Shown: positions 8,327 through 17,154 of the stretch, one piece after another
How the letters are laid out: every line of letters begins with the position of its first letter
How positions within the stretch are numbered: position 1 is the stretch's first letter
The notes under the pieces: generated by a model
What the model saw: only the letters and a program-made list of their open reading frames with translations
What the model was told of the DNA's origin: nothing
The model's database searches: none
NCBI RefSeq assembly: GCF_013464915.1
Contig: NZ_RAVT01000033.1
Location: forward strand, 25,388-74,897
Reading direction: 5' to 3'
DNA from: Stenotrophomonas maltophilia
Lineage (GTDB): Bacteria > Pseudomonadota > Gammaproteobacteria > Xanthomonadales > Xanthomonadaceae
DNA: 49,510 nt
Translations under genes and position numbers: made by a program

Positions 8327-9024
8327 GGAGCGAACAGCGTATCCAGATCGGTGGAAGTGAGCTGCCGCCATTGCCCCTCGTCCAGCCCCTGCAGATCCAG
8401 CCCGCCAACGCGGCTGCGATGCAGGGCCTGCACGTGGTTGCCGGTGGCGGCGAACATGCGGCGTACCTGATGGTAGCGGCCTTCGTGCAACACCAGGCGC
8501 GCGCGGCGCGCATCCAGCACTTCCAGTTCAGCCGGCAGCAGGGGCGTCTTCTCGGACTCCAGCATCAGCGTGCCGCTGGCGAACAGGGCCACCTCGTCGC
8601 CGCGCAGGTCGTCGCTCAGCTCCACTTCGTAGACCTTGGGCAGCTTCGACTTCGGCGAGATGATCCGGTGCAGCAGGCCACCATCGTCGGTCAGCAGCAG
8701 CAGGCCACTGGTCTCGCGGTCGAGGCGGCCCACCGTGGACAGCACCGGATCGCGGTCGCGGAAGCGCGCTGGCAGCAGGTCGTAGATCAGGCGGCCGGTG
8801 TCCTTGGTCGAGCAGGTGTAGCCGGCCGGCTTGTGCAGCGCGATCGACAGCCCCACCGGCGGATCCAGCGGTTCGCCGTCAACGCGGATGGCCTCGTGCG
8901 GCACCTGGTCGTCGGCGTACAGCACCTCGCCCTCGGCGTCGGTGACGCGTCCCTCGCGGAACATCCACTGCACCTGCTTGCGGCTGCCATAGCCCAGGTT
9001 GGCGATGTGCTTGACCAGTTTCAT
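8323..9024 (-). CDS. rsuA: 16S rRNA pseudouridine(516) synthase family
   Basis: A 233-residue RsuA/RluB/E/F-type pseudouridine synthase. It has an N-terminal S4-like RNA-binding segment (about residues 1-50), then the catalytic signature VGRLDRETSGLLLLTDDG with the nucleophilic Asp. HEGRYHQVRRMF follows near the C terminus. The start overlaps the rsmC stop as ATGA, and its own stop overlaps the next gene. RsuA modifies U516 of 16S rRNA. Pairing with rsmC (G1207 of 16S) supports an rRNA role, though another family member such as RluE cannot be excluded. Confidence 0.85.
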   Translation of the reverse strand: MKLVKHIANLGYGSRKQVQWMFREGRVTDAEGEVLYADDQVPHEAIRVDGEPLDPPVGLSIALHKPAGYTCSTKDTGRLIYDLLPARFRDRDPVLSTVGRLDRETSGLLLLTDDGGLLHRIISPKSKLPKVYEVELSDDLRGDEVALFASGTLMLESEKTPLLPAELEVLDARRARLVLHEGRYHQVRRMFAATGNHVQALHRSRVGGLDLQGLDEGQWRQLTSTDLDTLFAP

Positions 9025-10085
9025 CGGCCCTTGCCCTTCACTGCTTCCACCAGCTTGAAGCCATCGCGCTCGGCGACCACGCGCACCGCGCCGAAGCTCT
9101 CGTTGAGCGTGTATTCGTAGGGCAGGTGGCGGTTGGCCACAACGTACAGGCGCCCGCCCGGGCGCAACGCCTGTGCGGCCACGGCGATGAAGCGCTGGCC
9201 GATGTCGGGGCGGTCGGCACGCGACGGCGTGTGGAACGGCGGATTGCTGATGATGACGTCGTAGCCCGGCTCGATGCCGGCGGTGACGTCCTGCCACAGG
9301 AAGCGCAGCGGCAGCGGGCGCGGCGGCGGTGCCAGGTTCAGTTCGGCCAGCGCCAGCGCACGTTGCTCGGCCTCGTACAGGTCCAGCGCGGTGATCTTCG
9401 GGCAACGCTCCAGCAGCTCGCGCGACAGGTAGCCGTAGCCTGCGCCGAGGTCGGCTGCACGCCCGGCCAGGTCGGCCGGCAGATGCTCGGCCAGCAGCGC
9501 CGACGCCGGGTCGATGCGGTCCCAGGCGAACACGCCCGGGCGGCTGAGGAAACGGCCCCCGACAATCGGGCGCACCGCATCCAGCGCCGACCAGCGCTTG
9601 GCCAGGTCGGCATCGTGCTGGCCCTGCAGCGGGGAGGTCCAGTACACGCGGCAGTGGTTCTTGGTCAGGCTGCCACCGAGACCGGTCAACTGCTTGAGGT
9701 CGCCCTCGCCCGAGCGCGCGCCTTCGTTGTTGGACTGGCAGGCAACGATGCGGCCGCCGTCGGCGACCAGGGCCAGCGCGCGGGCGAACAGTGCACGGGC
9801 TTCTTCGCGCTGGCGCGGCGGCAGCACCAGCACCAGCGGGTAGCGGCCCTTGCCGGCGGCATCGTCCAGCTGGCCGCTGACGGTCCAGCCGGCAGCCTGC
9901 TGCAGCGGTTGCGCGAACGGGGCAAAACTCTGCTCGCAGTGCACCTCGCGGCTACCCGCCGCCTCGCGCAACGGCCAGCCGTCGCGGGCACGCAGGAAGG
10001 CCACCGGGCCCTCCGGCCAGCGCAGGGCACCTTGGGAGAACGGCAGGAACAGGGTCTGCAGGGGGGCGTCGTCGCTGGAGGCCAT
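9021..10085 (-). CDS. rsmC: 16S rRNA (guanine-N2)-methyltransferase
   Basis: A 354-residue protein with the two-domain RsmC layout. The N-terminal half is a degenerate methyltransferase-like domain with VLVLPPRQREEA and QSNNEGARSGE. The C-terminal half has the SAM motif AADLGAGYGYLS (about residue 220) and the N2-guanine catalytic motif ISNPPFH. I chose the ATG at 10085 because the family homology begins there. RsmC methylates G1207 of 16S rRNA. A TACAAT promoter lies about 33 bases upstream. It is the first gene of rsmC-rsuA-HAD. Confidence 0.88.
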   Translation of the reverse strand: MASSDDAPLQTLFLPFSQGALRWPEGPVAFLRARDGWPLREAAGSREVHCEQSFAPFAQPLQQAAGWTVSGQLDDAAGKGRYPLVLVLPPRQREEARALFARALALVADGGRIVACQSNNEGARSGEGDLKQLTGLGGSLTKNHCRVYWTSPLQGQHDADLAKRWSALDAVRPIVGGRFLSRPGVFAWDRIDPASALLAEHLPADLAGRAADLGAGYGYLSRELLERCPKITALDLYEAEQRALALAELNLAPPPRPLPLRFLWQDVTAGIEPGYDVIISNPPFHTPSRADRPDIGQRFIAVAAQALRPGGRLYVVANRHLPYEYTLNESFGAVRVVAERDGFKLVEAVKGKGR

Positions 10086-10117
10086 CGGCGCGGGTACTTC
10101 AAGCGTGGGGGCCGTCC

Positions 10118-10123
10118 ATTGTA
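10118..10123 (-). promoter_or_regulatory. -10 box TACAAT upstream of rsmC
   Basis: The minus strand reads GGTACAATGGACGGCCCCC, nearly identical to the gph promoter string. It lies 33 bases from the rsmC ATG; no good -35 is visible. Confidence 0.55.
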
Positions 10124-10244
10124 CCGGCTTGGCCGGGTCGGCCCCGCCAGGCCGCTTTGCGAAACCCGAACGGGGCCTTGATCCGCCAGCAACATTGGAA
10201 CGTTCAGGGTAGAGGCTCCCCCCCGGAAACCCAGGAGAACCTGC

Positions 10245-10508
10245 ATGCGAGCCTTGTTCGTCGGTGGCGTGGTCGACAACAGTGAAATGGACCTGGAAGG
10301 CAGCCATCCGCCCGTGCACTACCCCGAGGACACCGGCGGCGGCCACTCGCGCTACCGGCTGCACCAGGTCGGCCATGGCGCCGACGGCAGCGTGGCCTAT
10401 GCGGTGTACGGCGCGCCGGACCTGGCCGACGACGAGGTGGCGCGGGTCGCGGAAGAGCGCGCCTATGCACGCCGTTTCGAAGCGACGCCGACGTTGTTCG
10501 AGCATTGA
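10245..10508 (+). CDS. Small conserved protein of unknown function
   Basis: An 87-residue soluble acidic protein starting MRALFVGGVVDNSEMDLEG. It has a ribosome binding site AGGAG nine bases before the ATG. It contains a histidine-rich stretch (PPVHYPEDTGGGHSRYRLHQVGHG) that could be a binding surface. No signal peptide or membrane segment. I do not recognise a named family. It stands alone, divergent from rsmC and convergent with the DUF3247 gene, with a REP pair directly after the stop. Confidence 0.7.
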   Translation: MRALFVGGVVDNSEMDLEGSHPPVHYPEDTGGGHSRYRLHQVGHGADGSVAYAVYGAPDLADDEVARVAEERAYARRFEATPTLFEH

Positions 10509-10515
10509 CACATCT

Positions 10516-10571
10516 GTAGCGCCCGAGCCCACGCTCGGGCGACGGCGCAGCCGAGCGTGGGCTCGGCTCTA
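10516..10571. repeat. GTAG...CTAC double palindrome
   Basis: It starts GTAGCGCC and ends GGCTCTAC. Two hairpins are present, CCCGAGC/GCTCGGG and GCCGAGC/GCTCGGC, with the whole pair arranged head to head. It sits between convergent genes and may be a two-way terminator. Confidence 0.7.
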
Positions 10572-10578
10572 CATCGGA

Positions 10579-10872
10579 TCAAGGCGCCCTGGGTGGCAGG
10601 CGGTTGACGCTGGCGATCTCGTCCAGCCACACATGGTGCTGCTGCACCGGCGTGTCGTAGTCATCCAGGCGCAGCTGGCCGTTGCTGCCTTCATCACCGG
10701 CGTCGTTGCGGTATTGCTGCACGGTCGGCTTCACCGCCACCGTGCCGAGCAGGCGCCGGCCATCGTGCAGGGTCAGTTCCACCTGCGTTTCGCCTTCCAG
10801 CTGCGGCAGCAGGGCTTCCAGGCGCGCGATCTGCGCCGGGTCGGTGTGGATGCGGGGAGCTGTACGGGACAT
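10579..10872 (-). CDS. DUF3247-like Sm-fold small protein
   Basis: A 97-residue protein. The segment VELTLHDGRRLLGTVAVKPTVQQY and the C-terminal HHVWLDEIASV resemble DUF3247. I recall that family includes an Xanthomonas campestris protein with a variant Sm-like fold, but this cannot be checked here. A strong AGGAGG ribosome binding site precedes the ATG at 10872. A longer in-frame extension to 11133 runs antisense-like into the kinase gene and is rejected. Function unknown; RNA or protein binding is inference from the fold. Confidence 0.7.
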   Translation of the reverse strand: MSRTAPRIHTDPAQIARLEALLPQLEGETQVELTLHDGRRLLGTVAVKPTVQQYRNDAGDEGSNGQLRLDDYDTPVQQHHVWLDEIASVNRLPPRAP

Positions 10873-10915
10873 CGGCGACCTCCTGCGTGCAGGGTCGCCG
10901 ATCGGCCGTGAATGC

Positions 10916-12970
10916 TCAGTGCAGCGCGCTGTCGGCGCGCGGCACCTGAACCTTGCGCACCGCGGCCACCAGCTGCGCCACCGAATACGGCTTGGCCACA
11001 TGCTCCTGGAAGCCCGACGCCAAGGCACGACGGCGGTCATCGGCACGCGCCAGCGCAGTAACCGCCACCGCGGGCAGCATCGCCGCATCCACGCCCATGT
11101 CCTCGCGCAGCGTGCGCACCAGCCCATAGCCATCCATGCCCGGCATGCCGATGTCGGTCAGCATCACGTGGTACTGCAGATGGCCAGTGTCGGCCAGCAG
11201 TGCCAGTGCCTCGCCGGCCGAACTGGCCGCCGACACGCTGGCACCCTGCTCTTCCAGCATGCGGCGCAGGTATTCCAGCACCTCCGGCTGGTCTTCCACC
11301 GCCAGCACATGCATGCCCCGCAGCGGATACGGCTCGACGATCACCGGCTCCAGGATCGGCCCGCTGATGACTTCGCGCAGCGGCCGGCGCTCGGCATCCG
11401 GCAGGTGCTGGGGCAGGCGCACGGTGAACGTGGCGCCGTGGCCATGGCCTTCGCTGGCGGCGGCAACGGTGCCGCCGTGCAGTTCGACCAGCTGCTGCAC
11501 GATCGCCAGGCCCAGGCCGAGGCCGCCATGGCGGCGCGTGGTGGTGCCATCGGCCTGGCGGAAGCGGCTGAACAGGTGGTTGAGGAACTCCGGTGCGATG
11601 CCATCACCGGTATCGCGCACCGTAATCATCCACTGGTTGCCGTCGGCCTGCAGCTGCACGTCGATGCGGCCTTCGGCCGGGGTGAACTTGATTGCATTCG
11701 ACAGCAGGTTCCAGAACACCTGCTGCAGCCGGGTGGCATCGCCGAGCACGGGGCTTGGCTGCTCGGGCAACTGCAGGTGCACGTCCAGCGCCTTGCCCTC
11801 GGCCACCAGTTCCTGCGCGCCGATGGCTTCGCCAAGCAGCGTGCGCAGGTCCAGCACTTCCACCTCCAGCTGTACCTTGCCCAGCAGCATGCTGCTGAGA
11901 TCGAGCATGTCCGAGATCAGCCGCTTCTGCGCGCCGGCGCTGTTGGCGATCACGTTCAGGCCCTTGTACAGCGGGCTGGTGTTGTCCACCCGCTGCAGCA
12001 GCAGTTCGCTCCAACCGAGGATGGTGGTCAGCGGCGTGCGCAGTTCGTGCGACAGCGTGGCCAGGAATTCGTCCTTCAGCCGCGCCATGTTCTCGGCGGC
12101 ACTGCGCGCGGCGCGCTCGGACTGCAGCAGTTCCTCGCGTGCCAGTTCGATCTCGCGGCGCTCGGTCACGTCCGGACTGCTGCCGGCCAGGCCGATGAAG
12201 CGGCCCATGCGCGAGAAGCGCGGGCGCGCGTTCATCTCCAGCCAGCGCCACTGGCCATCGGCGCGCCGCGCGCGTACCAGCGCATGCATCGAACGCTGCG
12301 CCCTCAGTGCTTCTTGCAGCTCGTACTCGAATACCGACGCATCGTCCGGATGCACCAGGCCGCGCCAGACATCTTCCGGAACGCGTGTTTCGTCGCCACC
12401 GAAGAACTCGCTGAAGGCGCTGTTGACGAAGCGGGCGTGGCCGCGCTCGTCGAGCACCCATACCGGCATCGGCAGGCCATCGGCCAGTGCGCTGAAGCGG
12501 GCTTCGCTTTCGCCCAGCTCCACTTCCATCTGCTTGCGCGCGGTGATGTCGAAGAACAGGATGCCGACCTTGTCCTCGCCCGGCCGGCCCACGCGCACCG
12601 CGTCAACCGCGAACGAGCGGCCCAGCGCGCGCGCTTCCATCTCGAACTGGGCGGGGCGACCGCTGCGTGCGACCTCGCCGTAGATGCGGAACCAGTCCTG
12701 CTCGTGGTGCGGCTCGAGCAGGCTCATGCGCTGGCCGCGCGCGTCCTTCAGGCCGGTGTGGCGCTCGAACGCGTCGTTGACCTCGATGAAACGGTAGTCC
12801 ACCGCGCGGTCACCCTCGAACAGCACCTGGATCACGCAGAAACCAGCGTTGATGCGCTCAAGCACGCCATGATGCAGGTCGGGTTCGGGCGCCGGCACCA
12901 TCATCGGTGGGCGCTCAACTAGGGGCGGCAGTGTGGACAAGGGCGTCTGGACGGGCCGGATTGGAGGCAC
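10916..12970 (-). CDS. Hybrid sensor histidine kinase, PAS-PAS-HisKA-HATPase-REC
   Basis: A 684-residue kinase with no evident transmembrane segment, so probably cytoplasmic. Two PAS domains lie at about residues 36-145 and 155-275. HisKA carries the phospho-acceptor His308 in LATLSHELRTPLT. The ATPase domain has NLLSNAIKFT (N box, about 421-430), DTGDGIA and HGGLGLGLAI. The C-terminal receiver domain has Asp606 in MLTDIGMPGMDG and the conserved Lys in AKPYS. The start is GTG at 12970, with GGAAG a few bases upstream; ATG at 12904 is a less likely alternative. No partner response regulator is adjacent, so its output is unknown. Confidence 0.92.
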   Translation of the reverse strand: MPPIRPVQTPLSTLPPLVERPPMMVPAPEPDLHHGVLERINAGFCVIQVLFEGDRAVDYRFIEVNDAFERHTGLKDARGQRMSLLEPHHEQDWFRIYGEVARSGRPAQFEMEARALGRSFAVDAVRVGRPGEDKVGILFFDITARKQMEVELGESEARFSALADGLPMPVWVLDERGHARFVNSAFSEFFGGDETRVPEDVWRGLVHPDDASVFEYELQEALRAQRSMHALVRARRADGQWRWLEMNARPRFSRMGRFIGLAGSSPDVTERREIELAREELLQSERAARSAAENMARLKDEFLATLSHELRTPLTTILGWSELLLQRVDNTSPLYKGLNVIANSAGAQKRLISDMLDLSSMLLGKVQLEVEVLDLRTLLGEAIGAQELVAEGKALDVHLQLPEQPSPVLGDATRLQQVFWNLLSNAIKFTPAEGRIDVQLQADGNQWMITVRDTGDGIAPEFLNHLFSRFRQADGTTTRRHGGLGLGLAIVQQLVELHGGTVAAASEGHGHGATFTVRLPQHLPDAERRPLREVISGPILEPVIVEPYPLRGMHVLAVEDQPEVLEYLRRMLEEQGASVSAASSAGEALALLADTGHLQYHVMLTDIGMPGMDGYGLVRTLREDMGVDAAMLPAVAVTALARADDRRRALASGFQEHVAKPYSVAQLVAAVRKVQVPRADSALH

Positions 12971-13147
12971 AGCATCTTCCAGAGAGCGTATTCACAGCGT
13001 CAAGCGCCGTCAGTCAGGGTTGACGACGATGAATTGGCGGCAACCACTCTTGCGCATGACGCATTCGGCCATTGCCGTTGCCCGGGAGCGGGATCACACT
13101 CGATCCGTGATCAATATTGTCCCCCTCAGGGGATGCAGGAGACCGTC

Positions 13148-13714
13148 ATGAACCGCTCACTTGCTGCCGCCCTTCTGCTGGCCAGTGCCCTCGTGGCAGG
13201 TGGCGCCAACGCTGCGCCACGCGCGGTGACCGATCCGGAAGCCCCGCGTGCGCTGCAGGCCGATGGCCCGGTCAGCGTGAAGTGGGACGATCCGGCCAAA
13301 TTCACCGAGATCCGCCAGAGCAGCAACCGCTTCGAGGCCGAACGCGGCGACTGGGTCCAGCAGCTGGCGCGCTACGTGCAGACCACTGCCGCCAAACCCC
13401 TGCAACCGGGGCAGACCCTGGATGTGACCCTGGTCGACATCAAGCGGGCCGGTGACTACGAGCCGTGGCATGGCCCGCGCGGGCGCGACATCCGCATCAT
13501 GCGCGACATCTACCCACCGCGGATCACCCTGCAGTACACGCTGAAGGACGCCAGCGGCCGCATTGTCAGTGAAGGTGACGCGCGCCTGAGTGACACCGGC
13601 TACCTGCACAACGTTGGGCTGAAGAGCGAAAGTGATCCCCTGCGCTACGAGAAGCGCCTGATCGATGACTGGGTCAAGCGCCAGCTGGCCAGCCAGGCGA
13701 CCGCTGCGCGGTAA
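13148..13714 (+). CDS. DUF3016 domain exported protein
   Basis: A 188-residue protein with a signal peptide (MNRSLAAALLLASALVAGG, cleavage near ANAAPR), so it is periplasmic or secreted. The core VSVKWDDPAKFTEIR, LDVTLVDIKRAGDYEPW and DIRIMRDIYPPRI matches the DUF3016 pattern. The ATG at 13148 has CAGGAG upstream. Function unknown in the family. It is divergent from the hybrid kinase (gap 177 bases, no other feature seen), which could make it a target or an accessory of that kinase, but this is only proximity. Confidence 0.8.
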   Translation: MNRSLAAALLLASALVAGGANAAPRAVTDPEAPRALQADGPVSVKWDDPAKFTEIRQSSNRFEAERGDWVQQLARYVQTTAAKPLQPGQTLDVTLVDIKRAGDYEPWHGPRGRDIRIMRDIYPPRITLQYTLKDASGRIVSEGDARLSDTGYLHNVGLKSESDPLRYEKRLIDDWVKRQLASQATAAR

Positions 13715-13727
13715 GGCCCATCGGCAG

Positions 13728-13805
13728 GTGTCGACCTTGGTCGACACGCATTCACGGTACCGGCCAAGGTCAACGGCTACCAGAGCCGAGCGCGGGCTCG
13801 GCTCT
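13728..13805. repeat. Cluster of three REP palindromes abutting alr
   Basis: GTGTCGACC/GGTCGACAC is followed by a GTACCGGCC...GGCTAC unit and AGAGCCGAG/CTCGGCTCT. The minus-strand head of the last unit, GTAGAGCC, contains the alr stop codon TAG (13806-13804). Confidence 0.65.
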
Positions 13806-14871
13806 ACACGTACACCTTGGCCACGCGCTTGACCGCGCAGGGCAGCTGGTAGGCACTCACGCCACAGCGCGGCGCCAGCTCGGACAGCGTCGGTGCACTG
13901 CCCCACAGTTCCACCACGCTGCCGATGCCGGCCTGCGCATGCGCGGTCAGGTCCACGGTCAGCATGTCCATCGACACGCGGCCGATCAGGGCTCCGGGCT
14001 GGCCGTCGATCAGCACCGGCGTGCCGTTCGGTGCGAACTGCGGGTAGCCATCGGCGTAACCCAGCGCGACCACGCCAACACGCGTGCGTGCCTTCGAGAC
14101 AAAGCGGGCGCCATAGCCGACCGGCTCACCGGCCTCGATCCAGCGCTCGGCGATCACCTTCGACTGCATCGTCATCACCGGGCGCAGGCGCTCGGTCAGT
14201 GCCGTGTTGTCCGGCAGCGGGTTGGCGCCATACAGCATCAGGCCCGGGCGGACCCAGTCACTGCGCACGTCCGGCCAACCCAGCAGCGCGGGTGAATTGC
14301 ACACGCTGGTCTCGCCTTCCAGGCCATCGATGGCGCGGGCGAAGGTCGTGGCCTGTTCATGGGTGCGCTCACTGTCCAGCTCGTCGGCGCGTGCCAGGTG
14401 GGTCATCAGCACGATGCGCTCGACCTGCGGCAGCGCTGACAGGCGCGCATGCGCCGCGCGGAAGCTGTCCACGTCCAGGCCGAGGCGATGCATGCCGCTG
14501 TCCAGCTTCAGCCACACCGTCAACGGGCGCGGGCTGTCGAAGGCGGCGACGGCCTCCAGCTGCCACGGCGAACCGACGGCGAACCAGAAATCATGCTCGG
14601 CCACCAGCGCCATGTCGCTGGGTTCGAAGATGCCTTCCAGCAGCAGGATCGGCGCACGGATGCCGGCCTGGCGCAGTTCCAGCGCCTCTTCGATGGTGGC
14701 CACGCCGAAGCCATCGGCCTCGCCTTCCAGCGCCTGGGCACAGCGCACCGCGCCATGGCCATAGGCATCGGCCTTGATGATCGCCAGGGCCTTGCCACCG
14801 CCCAGTTCACGGGCGAGACGGTAGTTGCTGCGCAGAGCGCCCAGATCGATCAGCGCGCGGGCAGGACGCAT
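13804..14871 (-). CDS. alr: Alanine racemase (catabolic type by context)
   Basis: A 355-residue PLP enzyme interconverting L- and D-alanine. Lys33 in [11 protein letters not shown] forms the PLP aldimine, and Tyr253 in VGYGARF is the opposite-face base. [11 protein letters not shown] lies near the C terminus. It follows dadA with a 22-base overlap, so this is the dadA-dadX arrangement that supplies D-alanine to DadA during growth on L-alanine. I use alr because no second racemase can be checked here. The TAG stop is part of a GTAG repeat head. Confidence 0.93.
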   Translation of the reverse strand: MRPARALIDLGALRSNYRLARELGGGKALAIIKADAYGHGAVRCAQALEGEADGFGVATIEEALELRQAGIRAPILLLEGIFEPSDMALVAEHDFWFAVGSPWQLEAVAAFDSPRPLTVWLKLDSGMHRLGLDVDSFRAAHARLSALPQVERIVLMTHLARADELDSERTHEQATTFARAIDGLEGETSVCNSPALLGWPDVRSDWVRPGLMLYGANPLPDNTALTERLRPVMTMQSKVIAERWIEAGEPVGYGARFVSKARTRVGVVALGYADGYPQFAPNGTPVLIDGQPGALIGRVSMDMLTVDLTAHAQAGIGSVVELWGSAPTLSELAPRCGVSAYQLPCAVKRVAKVYV

Positions 14872-16154
14872 GTGCGGTTCTCGTGTTGCGGCGCGTGACC
14901 GTACTGGCCGTAGCGGAAAATATCCAGACCTTCAGTGCTGATCTGCGGCTGGCGCGCGCTCATCAGGTCGGCCAGGTAGCGGCCCGAGCCGCAGGCCATG
15001 GTCCAGCCCAGCGTGCCGTGGCCGGTGTTGAGGTACAGGTTGCGGAACGGCGTGGCGCCGATCACCGGCGTGCCGTCCGGCGTGGCCGGGCGCAGGCCGG
15101 TCCAGAACTGCGCGCGCGACAGGTCGCCGCCCTTCGGGTACAGGTCGCTGACCACCAGTTCCAGGGTCTCGCGGCGACGCTGCGACAACGACAGGTCGAA
15201 GCCGGCCACTTCGGCCATGCCACCGACGCGGATGCGGTCGTCGAAGCGGGTCACCGCCACCTTGTAGCTCTCGTCGAGGATGGTCGACGTGGGTGCCATC
15301 GCCGCGTCGGTGATCGGCAGGGTCAGCGAGTAGCCCTTCAGCGGGTACACCGGCAGGCGCATGCCCAGCGGTGCAACCAGCGCAGGCGAGTAACTGCCCA
15401 GTGCAACCACGAAGCGGTCCGCGGTTTCCAGCTTGCCGTCGATGCGCACGCCGGTGATGCGGTCGCCGTCGAACTCCAGGCCGGTGATGTCCTGGTCGAA
15501 ACGGAACTCGACGCCGGCATCCACGCACATCTGCGCCAGGCGGCGGGTGAACAGCTGGCAGTCGCCGGTCTGGTCACGCGGCAGGCGCAGCGCGCCGACC
15601 AGGCCATCGACGTGGGCCAGGGCCGGTTCGGCCTGGATGATGCCCGCGCGGTCCAGCACCTCGTACGGCACGCCGTACTGGGCCAGGATCTCGATGTCCT
15701 GCGCCGAGGCGTCCAGCTGCTGCTGGGTGCGGAACAACTGGGTGGTGCCCAGGTCGCGGCCTTCGAATTCGATGCCGATCTGCGCGCGCAGCTCGTTCAG
15801 GCAGTCGCGGCTGTACTCGGACATGCGCACCATGCGCGCCTTGTTGATCGCGTAGCGCTCGTGGGTGCAGTTGCGCAGCATCTGCCACAGCCAGCGGTAC
15901 TGGGCCAGGTCCATGCCCGGGCGGATCGCCAGCGGCGCGTGCTTCTCGAACAGCCAGCCGATCGCCTTCTTCGGCACGCCCGGGGCTGCCCACGGCGAGG
16001 TGTAGCCGAACGACAGCTGGCCGGCATTGGCGAAGCTGGTCTCCAGCGCCGGGCCGGGTTGGCGGTCGATGACCGTGACTTCAAACCCGGCCTGTCGCAG
16101 GTACCAGGCACTGGTGGTGCCGATCACGCCGCTGCCGAGAACTAGGACTCGCAT
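14850..16154 (-). CDS. dadA: D-amino acid dehydrogenase
   Basis: A 434-residue FAD-dependent dehydrogenase (E. coli DadA has 432) that oxidises D-alanine to pyruvate and passes electrons to the respiratory chain. The N terminus [21 protein letters not shown] is the FAD Rossmann motif (GxGxxG at residues 7-12). [13 protein letters not shown] and [14 protein letters not shown] near the end are characteristic DadA segments. It is the first gene of dadA-alr and is divergent from an Lrp-family gene. Confidence 0.95.
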   Translation of the reverse strand: MRVLVLGSGVIGTTSAWYLRQAGFEVTVIDRQPGPALETSFANAGQLSFGYTSPWAAPGVPKKAIGWLFEKHAPLAIRPGMDLAQYRWLWQMLRNCTHERYAINKARMVRMSEYSRDCLNELRAQIGIEFEGRDLGTTQLFRTQQQLDASAQDIEILAQYGVPYEVLDRAGIIQAEPALAHVDGLVGALRLPRDQTGDCQLFTRRLAQMCVDAGVEFRFDQDITGLEFDGDRITGVRIDGKLETADRFVVALGSYSPALVAPLGMRLPVYPLKGYSLTLPITDAAMAPTSTILDESYKVAVTRFDDRIRVGGMAEVAGFDLSLSQRRRETLELVVSDLYPKGGDLSRAQFWTGLRPATPDGTPVIGATPFRNLYLNTGHGTLGWTMACGSGRYLADLMSARQPQISTEGLDIFRYGQYGHAPQHENRTCVLPAR

Positions 16155-16206
16155 GGGACTTCTCCAACCCGATCATTCCCTGCACTGGAGCGTGCCGGGA
16201 CCATAA

Positions 16207-16292
16207 TTGGGGAAGTATAGACAGCCGATACCAGTTGATTTGCCTGATTTGCAATCAACCGGCAGGATGTTCTCCTGCAATTCATTCCCCAA
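16207..16292. promoter_or_regulatory. Nested dyads between dadA and the Lrp-family gene
   Basis: Three inverted repeats occupy the divergent gap. They are TTGGGGAA (16207-16214) with TTCCCCAA (16285-16292), TTGATT (16235-16240) with AATCAA (16253-16258), and GCAGGA-TGTTC-TCCTGC (16262-16278). The last is similar in form to a 15-bp Lrp-type box. They are good candidates for operators of the adjacent regulator. Confidence 0.5.
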
Positions 16293-16303
16293 GGTTGACG
16301 GCC

Positions 16304-16783
16304 ATGGCCACCCGTACCCGTGAACTGGACAAGATCGACCGCAAGATCCTGCGCATCCTGCAGGCCGAAGGCCGCATTTCCTTCACCGAACTGGGTGAAC
16401 GGGTCGGCCTGTCCACCACCCCATGCACCGAGCGCGTGCGCCGGCTGGAGCGCGAGGGCGTGATCACCGGCTACCACGCCCACCTGGACCCTGCAGCGGT
16501 TAAGGCCAGCCTGCTGGTGTTCGTGGAGATCAGCCTGGCCTACAAGTCCGGCGACATCTTCGAGGAGTTCCGGCGCGCGGCCCTGAAGCTGCCCAACGTG
16601 CTGGAGTGCCACCTGGTGTCGGGCGACTTCGATTACCTGCTGAAGGCGCGGATCAGCGAAATGGCCTCCTACCGCAAGCTGCTCGGCAGCACCCTGCTGA
16701 CGCTGCCGCACGTGCGTGAATCGAAGAGCTACATCGTGATGGAAGAGGTGAAGGAAACGCTGAGCCTGCCGATTCCGGACTGA
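16304..16783 (+). CDS. Lrp/AsnC-family regulator (DadR-like)
   Basis: A 159-residue protein; E. coli Lrp has 164. The N-terminal helix-turn-helix covers LDKIDRKILRILQAEGRIS and VGLSTTPCTERVRRLEREGVI. The C-terminal RAM effector domain includes VLECHLVSGDFDYLLKAR. Divergent placement from dadA-alr matches the DadR/Lrp control of D-alanine catabolism known in gammaproteobacteria, where L-alanine is the inducer. A global Lrp role is also possible. Confidence 0.9.
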   Translation: MATRTRELDKIDRKILRILQAEGRISFTELGERVGLSTTPCTERVRRLEREGVITGYHAHLDPAAVKASLLVFVEISLAYKSGDIFEEFRRAALKLPNVLECHLVSGDFDYLLKARISEMASYRKLLGSTLLTLPHVRESKSYIVMEEVKETLSLPIPD

Positions 16784-16798
16784 GGCTGCTGCGGGGGT

Positions 16799-16831
16799 GG
16801 GGTCAGATCCCGCAACGCGGGCTCTGACCCC
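16799..16831. repeat. GGGGTC...GACCCC hairpin element, copy 2
   Basis: Outer arms GGGGTC/GACCCC, inner arms CCCGC/GCGGG. It lies 15 bases after the Lrp-family stop and just before the convergent poly-Gln gene, and could terminate both. Confidence 0.65.
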
Positions 16832-16838
16832 GGATCCG

Positions 16839-17003
16839 TCAGCGCTGCTGCGGATGCTTCTGCGAGCGCTGCTCCTGCTGCTTGCCACCCTTGTGCGACT
16901 GCTGCGGCTCCATCTGTTGCTGCTGTTGCTGCTGTTGCTGCTGCTGCTGCGGGTTGCGGCCCTGCGGTTCCTTGCCGGGATGACGGTTCTGCTGATTTTT
17001 CAT
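16839..17003 (-). CDS. Small basic poly-glutamine protein
   Basis: A 54-residue hydrophilic protein starting MKNQQNRHPGKEPQGRNP, then twelve glutamines, then MEPQQSHKGGKQQEQRSQKH. It has no signal peptide or membrane segment and is likely disordered. The glutamine run is coded by an alternating CAG/CAA tract, so its length may vary by slippage. An in-frame ATG at 17030 would add nine residues; neither start has a strong ribosome binding site. The clean opposite strand has only a leucine-rich shadow frame. Function unknown. Confidence 0.55.
   Translation of the reverse strand: MKNQQNRHPGKEPQGRNPQQQQQQQQQQQQMEPQQSHKGGKQQEQRSQKHPQQR
16914..16949. repeat. CAG/CAA trinucleotide tract
   Basis: Twelve in-frame CAG or CAA codons on the minus strand (CTG/TTG on the plus strand). 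This is a simple-sequence tract inside the poly-Gln gene. Confidence 0.9.
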
Positions 17004-17154
17004 GATCGCGATCCAGTGGACGAAGGACATGCGGCGGCGGAATGCCGGCGCACGGCCACGGTGGTCCCGGAACGGTTAATCGCAGGCGAAAAAGCAGTGA
17101 TCGGCACGCGGTTGTTTTCGGAGGTTCAGCTGCGCCGCAGCGCGCGGCGCGGGC

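Noticed and set aside
10682..12922. 746-aa plus-strand open frame
   Set aside because: It is exactly antisense to the hybrid histidine kinase and rich in His/Gln/Arg as expected from a GC-rich shadow frame. It has no domain motifs.
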